64,000 nucleotides of DNA from CAVPUA01 sp963828015. Its GTDB lineage: Bacteria; Actinomycetota; Actinomycetes; Mycobacteriales; Jatrophihabitantaceae. The stretch spans positions 496,001-560,000 of the forward strand of contig CAWHCD010000006.1 in assembly GCA_963828015.1 (NCBI GenBank). The letters run 5' to 3'. The position numbers and the translations under genes are program-made. Below the pieces are notes generated by a model. It made no database searches. It had not been told where the DNA came from and saw only the letters and a program-made list of their open reading frames with translations. Shown here piece after piece: positions 16,722-24,788 of the stretch (positions are counted from its first letter, which is position 1; each line of letters starts with the position of its first letter).

Positions 16722-17984
16722 ATGGGTAAAGATTTCATCGTCACCGCCGACGCGCACATGGTCGAGCCGGCCGATCTGTTCAAGACGCGGCTGCCCAAGC
16801 ACCTGCGCGAGCGGGCGGCCTGGGAAGAGCAGTTCGAGATCGATCCCATCGTCGAGGGCGGCTACTCGGAGTTCATGCACTGGCATGCGCCCGGCTTCGA
16901 GGGCTGGACGATTTCGCGCTACCGCCACGCCGACGGGACCGCGAACAACGGCGACCCGTCCAAGATCCTCGACGACCTCGATTTCGATGGCGTCGATGCC
17001 GCGCTGCTGCACCCGCAGACGGCCCTGTTCGTTCTCTACACAGTGGACGACCACGAGCTGTCGATGGCGCACGCGCGCGTCTACAACGACTACCTGGCCG
17101 AGAACGTCCTGCAGTACAAGGACCGGCTGCGCCCGACCTGCCCGATTCCGCTGACCGACGTCGACGACGCGGTGGCCGAGATCCACCGGGTGGCGAACAT
17201 GGGCCTGGGCGCGCTGCTGTTGCCGTCCTCGCCGCCGAAGCCGTACTACTCGCCGGACTTCGAGCCGGTCTGGCAAGCCGCCAACGAGGTCGGTCTGCCG
17301 ATCTTCATCCACACCGCCACCGGCGGCAACAAGGTCAGCGATCCGGTTTCGCCGACCCTGGCCACGGTCTCGCGGATGAGTGAGATGGCCAATCTGCCGA
17401 TGACGCAGGAACTTGCGGCCGAACGGATGATCAACCAGTCGCTGTACAGCCCGATCGAGCCCGGCAAGATCGTCTGTGAGCTGATCGCCGGTGGCGTCCC
17501 GGAGCGCTACCCGAACCTGCACTTCGGGCTCATCGAGTTCGGCGGGTTCTGGATCGCCGGCCTGATGGGATCGATGGACAAGGCGTGGGTCACCGGCATC
17601 GGCCAAGACGCCGACTGGTGGCTGGGGTACTGGGACAAGCAGAAGTCCAAGGAGGAGCAGGCGAAGATGTCGCGGCTGTTCCGGCTGAACGACACCTGGA
17701 CCCAGCCGCTCAAGCCGTCGGACTACGTCAAGCGCCAGTTCCACTTCGGTTTCCAGGACGACCCGACCGCGATCGCCTGCCGTGACATCGTCGGCGTGCA
17801 GACATTGCTGTGGGGCAACGACTACCCGCACGCCGAGGGCACCTACAACGGCGGGCGCGGACCGCACAGCCCGGAGCTGATCAAGCAGCTGTTCGCCGGC
17901 GTGCGGGACGACCAGCGCAAGGCGATGCTGGGCGGGACGCTGGCCGGGCTGGTCGGATTCCAGCCGGCGAAGGTGAGCGTCTGA
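16722..17984 (+). CDS. Amidohydrolase 2 family (COG2159-type) metal-dependent hydrolase/decarboxylase
   Basis: A 420-residue TIM-barrel amidohydrolase. It opens with FIVTADAHMVEPADLFKTRL (D-x-H metal pair near residue 11), has PIFIHTATGG with a barrel-strand His and ends LLWGNDYPHAEGTY with the Asp of the last strand. Relatives include ACMSD, LigW-type decarboxylases and hydrolases of ring-cleavage products. The whole N-terminus and the WGNDYPH end closely parallel the broken gene at 35696-36991, so the two are recent paralogues. Controlled by the divergent TetR, by inference. Confidence 0.88.
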   Translation: MGKDFIVTADAHMVEPADLFKTRLPKHLRERAAWEEQFEIDPIVEGGYSEFMHWHAPGFEGWTISRYRHADGTANNGDPSKILDDLDFDGVDAALLHPQTALFVLYTVDDHELSMAHARVYNDYLAENVLQYKDRLRPTCPIPLTDVDDAVAEIHRVANMGLGALLLPSSPPKPYYSPDFEPVWQAANEVGLPIFIHTATGGNKVSDPVSPTLATVSRMSEMANLPMTQELAAERMINQSLYSPIEPGKIVCELIAGGVPERYPNLHFGLIEFGGFWIAGLMGSMDKAWVTGIGQDADWWLGYWDKQKSKEEQAKMSRLFRLNDTWTQPLKPSDYVKRQFHFGFQDDPTAIACRDIVGVQTLLWGNDYPHAEGTYNGGRGPHSPELIKQLFAGVRDDQRKAMLGGTLAGLVGFQPAKVSV

Positions 17985-18021
17985 GCCGACCCGCTCGCGC
18001 TGCCCGCGCCCGTACACGGTT

Positions 18022-18071
18022 CTGACATTTCATTGACGGTTCGGTAGTCCGCGGGTGGCTACGCTACGACC
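18022..18071 (+). promoter_or_regulatory. Putative response-regulator direct repeats and leaderless promoter
   Basis: Two 11-bp units in tandem, CTGACATTTCA (18022-18032) and TTGACGGTTCG (18033-18043), agree at 7-8 positions, the pattern bound by OmpR/PhoB-type regulators. TACGCT at 18060-18065 can serve as -10, placing transcription start near G18072, the first base of the GTG start codon; the mRNA may therefore be leaderless. The -35 spacing is long, so activation by the regulator itself is plausible. Confidence 0.35.
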
Positions 18072-18770
18072 GTGCAGCCCGAGCCCCGCGCCCGAGGTCT
18101 GATCCTGGTTGTTGAGGACGAGTCGGCGATCGCTGAGATCATCCGGCTGAATCTGGCCCGGGCCGGGTACGGCGTGCAGGTCGAACGCGACGGGCCGAGC
18201 GGACTGGCGGCCGTCCGTGCCCATCGTCCGGCCGCGATCGTGCTCGACGTGGGCTTGCCCGGCCTGGACGGTATCGAGTTATGTCGTCGGCTGCGCGCCG
18301 AGCAGGACTGGACGCCGGTGTTGTTCGTGACTGCGCGAGACGACGAGGTCGATCGCATCGTCGGCCTGGAACTGGGCGCGGATGACTACATCACCAAACC
18401 GTTCTCGCCCCGGGAACTGGTGGCCCGGGTGAGCAGCGTGCTGCGCCGCACTCGGGCGCAGTCCGAGTCGGTTCCCGAGCTACAGGTCGGGTCGGTCACC
18501 CTCGATCGTGGGCAGCGCCGGGTCCACTGCACCGGCGAGGAGTGTTCGCTGACCGCGACCGAGTTCGACCTGCTCGCGTTCTTGATGCGCCGACCTGGGC
18601 GCGTGTTCAGCCGCGAAGAGCTGCTCAGCGAGGTGTGGGGCTACTCCTCGGTGGTCGGCACACGCACCGTGGATGTGCACATCGCGCAGCTGCGGGCCAA
18701 GCTGGGTGCCCACAGCCCGATCCGCACCGTGCGCGGCTACGGCTACTCGGTCGAGGCCACGGCGACGTGA
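18072..18770 (+). CDS. OmpR/PhoB-family response regulator
   Basis: A 232-residue response regulator. Receiver domain: acidic pair Glu15-Asp16 (VVEDESA), phospho-acceptor Asp59 in IVLDVGLPGLDG, and Lys109 in ADDYITKPF. The C-terminal winged helix (residues ~135-230) has LTATEFDLLAFLMRRPGRVF and the recognition region VVGTRTVDVHIAQLRAKLG. GTG start. Its stop overlaps the histidine kinase start (GTGA), so the pair is one operon. Confidence 0.92.
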   Translation: MQPEPRARGLILVVEDESAIAEIIRLNLARAGYGVQVERDGPSGLAAVRAHRPAAIVLDVGLPGLDGIELCRRLRAEQDWTPVLFVTARDDEVDRIVGLELGADDYITKPFSPRELVARVSSVLRRTRAQSESVPELQVGSVTLDRGQRRVHCTGEECSLTATEFDLLAFLMRRPGRVFSREELLSEVWGYSSVVGTRTVDVHIAQLRAKLGAHSPIRTVRGYGYSVEATAT

Positions 18771-20200
18771 CGGCGACCCCGGCCGCGATCCCTCGCCGAC
18801 GGCCCAGTTTGGCATTCCGCATCTCGCTGCTGACGGCGGCGGTGGCGGTCATCGCCGCCCTCATCTCCGGAGCGCTGGCCGTCAGTCTGATCAACAAGAA
18901 CAACGAGTCGGCGGCGCGCGCGACGCTTTCCACGCTGGCCGACGCGGTCGAAGCCCAGGCGCGTACGCAGGCTCGTCCGGAGGCCGGACCCGAGCGGGCG
19001 GAGTTGGCGGCGCTGCACGTCGAGGACGCGGTGATCATGCCGGACGGTCGCATCGTCGGCGACACCGCGCTGGCGCGCGACGCCGCGGCCAAGATCGACT
19101 CCAGCCGGCTCCTGGCCGGCCACTCGATCTCCACCACCACCCGCATCGACGGCAGCCCGGTGCTCATCGAGGGGCGTCCGATCGTCCCCGCCGGTGCAAG
19201 CGCCCCGACCTCGGCCATCGTGCTCGTCCAGCGACGCTCCGACGCGCTGGCGATCGGTCAGGGCACGATCAGGCGTCTGATCCTTGCCCTCGTGATCGGC
19301 GTGGGCGTGGCGATCGTGCTCGGACTGGTGGTCGCCCGGCGCCTCACCCGGCCCCTTCGCCGAACCGCCGAAGGTGCGCACGCCCTGGCCGCAGGCCAGC
19401 GCAACATCACCGTGGCTCCGGAGGGGCCGGCCGAGGTCGCGGAGGTCGCGGAGGCGCTCAACACCTTGTCGGCGGAGTTGAGCCACTCCGAAGCTCGACA
19501 ACGCGAGTTTCTGCTGTCGGTCTCGCACGACCTACGCACTCCGCTGACGGCGATCCTCGGCTACGCCGAGTCGATGGCCGACGGGGTGATCGAGCCCGAA
19601 CAGACTCGCGAAGTGGGGGTGATTCTGACCGGTGAGGCGCATCGCCTGCAGCGGCTGGTCACCGACCTGCTCGACCTGGCCCGCCTGGACGCACTGGACT
19701 TTCGCATCAACCTCGAGCTGATCGACCTGGGTGAACTGGCTCGGGCCGCCGCACCGGTATGGGCGAATCGCTGCGCCGCGGCGGGCGTGCTGTTTGCGCT
19801 CGAGCTCGCCAACCAGCCATTGCCGGTGCGTACCGACCCGGCGCGGATGCGGCAGGTGCTCGACGGGTTGTTCGACAACGCTCTTCGGGTGACTCCGGCC
19901 GGGCGACCGATCGTGCTGACCGTGCGAGCCGAAGCCGGCCCGGCTGGCTGGCCCCTGGCCGCCGCCGAGGTCCGTGACGGCGGCCCTGGGCTGAACCCGG
20001 ATGACTTTGCCGTGGCCTTCGAACGCGGCGAACTGTTCCGCCGCTACCAAGGCGTGCGCCAGGTCGGAACCGGCCTGGGGTTGGCGATTGTCCATCGCTT
20101 GGTGGTTCGGCTCGGCGCGAGGATCGAGGCCGGGCCGGCCGCCGAGGGCGGCGCCCGGTTCACCGTGCGCCTGCCCTTCGACGCCGGGGCTACTTCTTGA
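18767..20200 (+). CDS. Sensor histidine kinase
   Basis: A 477-residue membrane kinase. TM1 at about residues 17-41 and TM2 near 166-190 flank an extracytoplasmic sensor of ~125 residues. HAMP follows (RRLTRPLRRTAEGAHALAAG), then the HisKA box with phospho-His254 (FLLSVSHDLRTPLTAILGYAE), the N box in LDGLFDNALRVTP, the G1 box EVRDGGPGLNPDD and the G2 box GTGLGLAIVHRLV. Translationally coupled to the response regulator. Signal unknown; its 3' end overlaps by 11 nt the convergent secreted-protein gene. Confidence 0.92.
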   Translation: MTATPAAIPRRRPSLAFRISLLTAAVAVIAALISGALAVSLINKNNESAARATLSTLADAVEAQARTQARPEAGPERAELAALHVEDAVIMPDGRIVGDTALARDAAAKIDSSRLLAGHSISTTTRIDGSPVLIEGRPIVPAGASAPTSAIVLVQRRSDALAIGQGTIRRLILALVIGVGVAIVLGLVVARRLTRPLRRTAEGAHALAAGQRNITVAPEGPAEVAEVAEALNTLSAELSHSEARQREFLLSVSHDLRTPLTAILGYAESMADGVIEPEQTREVGVILTGEAHRLQRLVTDLLDLARLDALDFRINLELIDLGELARAAAPVWANRCAAAGVLFALELANQPLPVRTDPARMRQVLDGLFDNALRVTPAGRPIVLTVRAEAGPAGWPLAAAEVRDGGPGLNPDDFAVAFERGELFRRYQGVRQVGTGLGLAIVHRLVVRLGARIEAGPAAEGGARFTVRLPFDAGATS

Positions 20201-20657
20201 CGTCCACGATGTGCGTCGCCGTGGCGGTGCTCGCGCCCGTGCCGAGCACGACCGCGTTGTCGCCGACCGCCACCTGGCTGATCGTCCCGGCCGCGCCCTT
20301 GCCGTTCGTGCGGACCCGCACCTTGGTCGAACTGTTCACGACGAACGTCAGCGTGCTGTTGTCGGCCGTCTTCACGGCAATGGACGTGGCCGATACCGCC
20401 GTGACCTGTCCATTCGCGACGTCGTGGGTGACGAACGTGCCGTCCTTGCCCCGAGTGACCACCTGGCCGTGAACGATCCGGCGATCGGCCTTGCCGCTGA
20501 ACACGCCCCCCGCCTTAGCTGGGGCGCCAGCGGTGCTGCTGGCGCTAGCACTGGGCGCGGTACTCGAGCTGCTGGTGGTCGTCTCGGCCATGGCCGCCGT
20601 GCCGATACCCACGATCAGCGCGACGGTGCCCCCCGCGATTGCGATCTTCTTGTACAT
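20190..20657 (-). CDS. Secreted protein with OB-like (DUF5666-type) repeat
   Basis: A 155-residue protein with a signal peptide (KKIAIAGGTVALIVGIGTAA, cleavage near AMAET), a Ser/Ala-rich low-complexity linker (residues 28-50), and a compact beta domain: VHGQVVTRGKDGTFVTHDVA, GQVTAVSATSIAVKTADNST, then VNSSTKVRV and GDNAVVLGTG. This resembles DUF5666 domains of exported actinobacterial proteins. ATG 20657 has GAGGAG upstream. Adjacent and convergent to the two-component system, so it may be linked to envelope sensing; this is only positional. Confidence 0.65.
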   Translation of the reverse strand: MYKKIAIAGGTVALIVGIGTAAMAETTTSSSSTAPSASASSTAGAPAKAGGVFSGKADRRIVHGQVVTRGKDGTFVTHDVANGQVTAVSATSIAVKTADNSTLTFVVNSSTKVRVRTNGKGAAGTISQVAVGDNAVVLGTGASTATATHIVDVKK

Positions 20658-20786
20658 GCCCTGCTCCTCGGATCGGTGAGATCGAATGAACCCCACCCTC
20701 ACTCGCGCCGGTTCGGTGTAGGCCACGGCCAGGTCAGGGTTGTGTACGAGAACGAGCCAGTCATGATCGATCGCGAGGGGAATGGG

Positions 20787-21329
20787 ATGGACAGGAGTCA
20801 CTGGATCACGACAAGGACGCCGCAGTCGCGGGAGCTCTTCGAGCAGGTCAAGGTCGCCACCCGGCTCTCGCGCCGGCTCAGCGCGTTCACCGTCGAGGAG
20901 ACCCTCGAGATTCAGGCGGTCTGGCAGGAGCTGACCGGCCAGCCCGCGGGGGAGGGCTTCACCCTCATCCCACCCTTCTACGCCGATCACGGTCTGAACA
21001 TCGCCGTGGGTCGACGGGTCTTCATCGGGCCCGACTGTGCCTTCACCGGTCACGCGCCGATCACCATCGCCGATGACGTCATGATCGCCCACAAGGTCAA
21101 TCTGGTCACGGCCGGCCATCCGGTCGAGCCGCACGAGCGGCGCGACTACATCACCGCGGCGCCGATCACCATCGAGACGAACGTCTGGATCGGTGCCGCC
21201 GCCATGGTCCTGCCCGGCGTGAGGATCGGAGCAGGCGCGGTAGTCGCCGCCGGCGCGGTGGTGACCCACGACGTTCCTGCGGCCGCGGTGGTGGCCGGGG
21301 TGCCCGCGACGGTCATCCGGCAGATGTAG
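20787..21329 (+). CDS. Hexapeptide-repeat sugar O-acetyltransferase (maltose acetyltransferase-like)
   Basis: A 180-residue left-handed beta-helix acetyltransferase. The N-terminal helical cap (REL...ATRLSRRLSAFT) precedes hexad turns (NIAVGRRVFIGPDCAFTG, PITIADDVMIAHKVNLVTAG), with catalytic His in TAGHPVEPHERR and the coil end NVWIGAAAMVLPGVRIGAGA. This matches the LacA/Maa/NodL family, which acetylates sugars with acetyl-CoA. ATG 20787 (GAGGGGAA upstream) is preferred to ATG 20763. Confidence 0.87.
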   Translation: MDRSHWITTRTPQSRELFEQVKVATRLSRRLSAFTVEETLEIQAVWQELTGQPAGEGFTLIPPFYADHGLNIAVGRRVFIGPDCAFTGHAPITIADDVMIAHKVNLVTAGHPVEPHERRDYITAAPITIETNVWIGAAAMVLPGVRIGAGAVVAAGAVVTHDVPAAAVVAGVPATVIRQM

Positions 21330-21352
21330 TCACCTGAGCCGACGAAGTCGGT

Positions 21353-21868
21353 CTAGAACAGGGTGCCGCCCGCGTACCAGCGCTCGAAGCGCTCCTTCGC
21401 CCCGTGCAGACAGGACTCGGGTTCGAAGAGGATGCCGGACGGTGACCGCACGTAGGCGTAGCCGCCGTAGCCCTTCTCCGGGGTCTCGCCGGCTCGCTCG
21501 AGGTCCCACCCGTTGCTCACGAGCTCATCGGTGGCGTGCGCGAGGTCCTCCACCCACACCCCGAAGTGATGCAGGCCGGCGCCACCGATGCTGGAATCCC
21601 AATAGCTTCCGGGCGAGCCGTACAGCAACTCGAAATGCACCGGCCCTTCGACGGAGAACGTGATGGTGAGTTCGTCGTCTCGGAAGTCCTCGCCCGGCGC
21701 CCACGTCCGCATCGGCAGAGTCGCCGGAGTTGTCCACTGCACGCCCATCGACTTCGTGAGTTCGGCCTGAGCCTGCTCCAGATTCTCAACGCGCAGCCCG
21801 ACGTGGAAGATCTCGCCCCACTCCAAGCTGGCCAACCCGCTCGCCTTGAGTTCCTGCTCGATAGCCAT
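21353..21868 (-). CDS. VOC family protein (two-module, glyoxalase-like)
   Basis: A 171-residue VOC protein. Metal-binding His in GEIFHVGLRVENLEQAQAEL, a central VHFELLYGSPGSYWD, second His in GLHHFGVWVEDLAHATDEL and terminal Glu in PSGILFEPESC make a plausible H-H-E set. Relatives include methylmalonyl-CoA epimerases and ring-cleavage dioxygenases. An alternative ATG at 21895 would add nine residues; neither start has a clear ribosome site. Divergent from the DUF2252 gene. Confidence 0.78.
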   Translation of the reverse strand: MAIEQELKASGLASLEWGEIFHVGLRVENLEQAQAELTKSMGVQWTTPATLPMRTWAPGEDFRDDELTITFSVEGPVHFELLYGSPGSYWDSSIGGAGLHHFGVWVEDLAHATDELVSNGWDLERAGETPEKGYGGYAYVRSPSGILFEPESCLHGAKERFERWYAGGTLF

Positions 21869-21955
21869 GGCCGGAGCCTGTCGCGAATCGGGCATGATTG
21901 CAACAATTATCGGCCGACGGATCGCAACCGCAGATGGCCGAACGAGAGGAACGAC

Positions 21956-23464
21956 GTGGACGAGGGGTCGGCGGTAGAAGACGTGATGAGCGCTGACCTG
22001 GATGGGTCGCCAGAGGCGCCGATGCCCCCGGATTCCCCGTCGATGGCCAGCTGGCGGCGACGGCACCTCACGGTCGCGGAGCGGGTCGCGCGAGGCAAGA
22101 AGGCCCGCGATCTCGTGCCGCGCGAGGAGCACGGGCAGTGGGCGCCGGCGTCCACCCGCCCGGATCCGGTCGCGCTGCTGGAACAGCAAGCAGTCAGCCG
22201 GGTGCCCGATCTGGTGCCGATCCGCTACGGGCGGATGCTGGTCTCGCCGTTCACGTTCTACCGGGGCGCGGCCCTGATCATGGCGGCTGACCTGGCGGGA
22301 ACGCCGGCCTCGGGCGTCACCGCCCAGTTGTGTGGCGACGCGCATCTGTCCAACTTCGGGCTCTTCGGTACGCCCGAGCGCAAGATGATCTTCGACATCA
22401 ACGACTTCGACGAAACGCTGCCCGGCCCGTGGGAGTGGGACGTCAAACGGATGGCGGCCAGTTTCGAGGTCATGGGGCGTTACCGGGGGTTCTCCCCGGA
22501 GGACCGGCGGGCGGTGGTGATGGCCGGCGTCGCCGAGTACCGCGACCGGATGCGGCAGGCGGCCGGCATGGGCACCCTGGGCGCCTGGTACGACCAGCTC
22601 GACGCCGGCACGTTACTCAAACTGGTTCGCCAGGAGGTTCGGGTGAACCGCCTGGGGGAGAAGGAGGCCCGGCGGGCCAAGAAGCACGTGGCCGACGCCT
22701 TCACCCGCGACAGCACGCGGGTGTTCGCGAAGCGGGCCGGCGAGTTCGACGGTGAGCTGCGCATCGCGGCCGACCCCCCGTTGATCGTGCCGATCGAGGA
22801 GCTGGCCGTTCCGGGCTCGGAGTGGGACGATCCCGCGCCGCTGATCAAGACGTTGCTCGCCTCGTACCGGCAGACGCTGGGCCGCCACGGCCATCCGCTG
22901 GAGGAATTCAGCTACGTCCACGCCGCGCGCAAGGTCGTCGGTGTGGGCAGCGTCGGCACCCGGTGCTACATCATGCTGATGCTGGGGCGTGATCGCGACG
23001 ATCCGCTCTTTCTGCAGGTGAAGGAGGCCCAGAGCTCGGTGCTGGAGCCGTTCCTGGGTCGCAGCCGCTATGCCCAGCACGGCGAGCGGGTGGTCACCGG
23101 CCAGCGCCTGATGCAGGGGGCCACCGACATCTTCCTGGGCTGGCAGCAGATCAAGGGGCTGGACGGGCAGACCCGCGACTACTACGTGCGGCAGTTCCAC
23201 GACTGGAAGGGTGGCTTCGACACCGAGCGGATGCTGGTGCCCGGCGCGAGCGTCTATTCCCGGCTCTGCGGCGCGACGCTGGCCCGTGCACATGCCCGCT
23301 GGGGGGACCGCATCGCGATCGCCTCCTACCTGGGCAAGAGCGACGCCTTCGACCGGGCCATCGCCGACTTCACCGTCGCCTACGCCGACCAGAACGAGCG
23401 CGACTACCAAGCCTTCACGGTGGCCGTCAACTCGGGCCGGTTGATCGCGCAGACCGGCGTGTAG
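21956..23464 (+). CDS. DUF2252 family protein (kinase-like fold)
   Basis: A 502-residue DUF2252 protein, typical length. It contains the family landmarks RVPDLVPIRYGRMLVSPFTF, QLCGDAHLSNFGLFGTPERK and MIFDINDFDETLPGPWEWDVKR, where the HLxNFG and D-x-D-x-D segments mimic the catalytic loop and metal site of kinase-like phosphotransferases. Later parts (GSVGTRCYIMLM, FLQVKEAQSSVLEPF) are also conserved. GTG 21956 is chosen for its AGAGGA ribosome site. Substrate is unknown. Confidence 0.87.
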   Translation: MDEGSAVEDVMSADLDGSPEAPMPPDSPSMASWRRRHLTVAERVARGKKARDLVPREEHGQWAPASTRPDPVALLEQQAVSRVPDLVPIRYGRMLVSPFTFYRGAALIMAADLAGTPASGVTAQLCGDAHLSNFGLFGTPERKMIFDINDFDETLPGPWEWDVKRMAASFEVMGRYRGFSPEDRRAVVMAGVAEYRDRMRQAAGMGTLGAWYDQLDAGTLLKLVRQEVRVNRLGEKEARRAKKHVADAFTRDSTRVFAKRAGEFDGELRIAADPPLIVPIEELAVPGSEWDDPAPLIKTLLASYRQTLGRHGHPLEEFSYVHAARKVVGVGSVGTRCYIMLMLGRDRDDPLFLQVKEAQSSVLEPFLGRSRYAQHGERVVTGQRLMQGATDIFLGWQQIKGLDGQTRDYYVRQFHDWKGGFDTERMLVPGASVYSRLCGATLARAHARWGDRIAIASYLGKSDAFDRAIADFTVAYADQNERDYQAFTVAVNSGRLIAQTGV

Positions 23465-23482
23465 CGCGCCGGACCAATCCGG

Positions 23483-23968
23483 CTAGGCCTTGGGAAGCCA
23501 GCCGCGTTCGTACCAGACCGTCTTGAGGTACCTGACGGACACGCCCCAGGTCTCGATGTAGGTGACGCCTTCGGGGCCGGAGGTCATGGTGTACGGGGTG
23601 CCAGCGCGGCTGGTGAAGAAGTTGCCCGGCTTGACGATCACCGATTCTTCGTGGCCTTCCTCGCCGTACTCGATCTTGTACTCGCCCTCGAAGACGATGA
23701 TCGTCTCGTCGATGTTGTGCTCGTGGCGCGGCACGGTGAAGTTCGGGACGCAGCGAAGTGGGTTGCGGTTGAAGGACGCGACGTCGATCGGCTTGCGACA
23801 GACCAGCATGTTGTCGGCGAACGTGCCGCGGAAGTCGATGGGCGCATCCGACAGCAGGCCGCCGGAGCCCCACAGGTAGGTCGGGGGAATCAACTCTTTG
23901 TCAGTGCGGCCGGCCGTCATTGAGACCCAGCCGTCGTCGGTGACCAGATTTGCCTGCGCGATCGTCAT
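23483..23968 (-). CDS. Cupin-domain protein
   Basis: A 161-residue single-cupin protein. The metal ligands appear in PRHEHNIDETIIVFEGEYKI (G-x5-H-x-H-like motif 1 with E) and in the second motif NFFTSRAGTPYTMTSGPEGVTYIE; the downstream His is not obvious, so metal binding may be incomplete. Likely a dioxygenase-like or binding protein of small-molecule metabolism. Same strand as, and 15 nt downstream of, the alpha/beta hydrolase gene, so probably in one operon with it. Confidence 0.75.
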   Translation of the reverse strand: MTIAQANLVTDDGWVSMTAGRTDKELIPPTYLWGSGGLLSDAPIDFRGTFADNMLVCRKPIDVASFNRNPLRCVPNFTVPRHEHNIDETIIVFEGEYKIEYGEEGHEESVIVKPGNFFTSRAGTPYTMTSGPEGVTYIETWGVSVRYLKTVWYERGWLPKA

Positions 23969-23983
23969 GCCCGGCAGCCTACT

Positions 23984-24688
23984 TCAGAGCTGCCGGTGAT
24001 CGGTGAGTCGAGCCGCGAGCCGCGCTGGTTGCAGGAATGGCGACAGGTGCGCTGCGTCCGCGTCGATGTGCAATTGCCCGTTCGGCAGCCGGTCGGCGAG
24101 TGCCCTCATCGCCGCCGGATCCGACACCGGATCGAGTCCGGCGCAGACCAGCAGAGTGGGTGTGTGGATCAGGTGGACGCTGCCCGCGCGATCGTAGGTA
24201 GCGATCCCGTCCAGGGCAGTGGCCCAGCTCGGCCGGTCGGCGCTCGTGAGGCGTTCTCGCGCGTAGGCGATCAACTGGTGTCCGGCCTGGAGTTCCGCGG
24301 GGGTGAACCACCGTTGCAAGGCCCCATCGAGGTCGATCGCCGCTCCGTCGCGCAGGCCGGTTGCGGCCTGGGCAAAAGATGGAAACGGTGTGTCTCGGCT
24401 ACACACCACCGCGAGGGTCGCGACCCGCTCGGGTGCGAGAAGCGCGAGTTCGATCGCGATCTGCCCGCCGAAGGAATGGCCGACCACATCCCATTGGTCA
24501 GCCACGCGCGGCAGCGTCTCGGCCAGCCGCTCAGCGAGGGGCTGCTGCGGACGGGGATGGCCGACGGGCGGATTCACCTCGGGCGCGATGACCGGCTGCT
24601 GGGTGCGCAGGAACGGTGAGAGGCCGGTCCAGACGTCCGGGTCCAGCGGAGTGCCGTGCAGCAGTACCCAGGCGCGAGGGACGGTCAT
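23984..24688 (-). CDS. Alpha/beta hydrolase
   Basis: A 234-residue alpha/beta hydrolase. Oxyanion region VLLHGTPLDPDVW, nucleophile elbow GHSFGGQIAIELAL with catalytic Ser, probable acid in LLVCAGLDPVSD, and His in DADAAHLSPFL near the C-terminus complete the triad. The ATG at 24688 is chosen over 24709 because GGAGG lies about 9 nt upstream. Probably co-transcribed with the cupin gene that follows by 15 nt. Substrate unknown. Confidence 0.85.
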   Translation of the reverse strand: MTVPRAWVLLHGTPLDPDVWTGLSPFLRTQQPVIAPEVNPPVGHPRPQQPLAERLAETLPRVADQWDVVGHSFGGQIAIELALLAPERVATLAVVCSRDTPFPSFAQAATGLRDGAAIDLDGALQRWFTPAELQAGHQLIAYARERLTSADRPSWATALDGIATYDRAGSVHLIHTPTLLVCAGLDPVSDPAAMRALADRLPNGQLHIDADAAHLSPFLQPARLAARLTDHRQL

Positions 24689-24788
24689 CTGGGACGCCTC
24701 CAGTGGCACTCATGCTGCTGATGGCCGTTATGGTTGCCGTACCGGCTCAGTGGATCAAGCACCGAACCAGCGAAAGTGACTGACGGAC

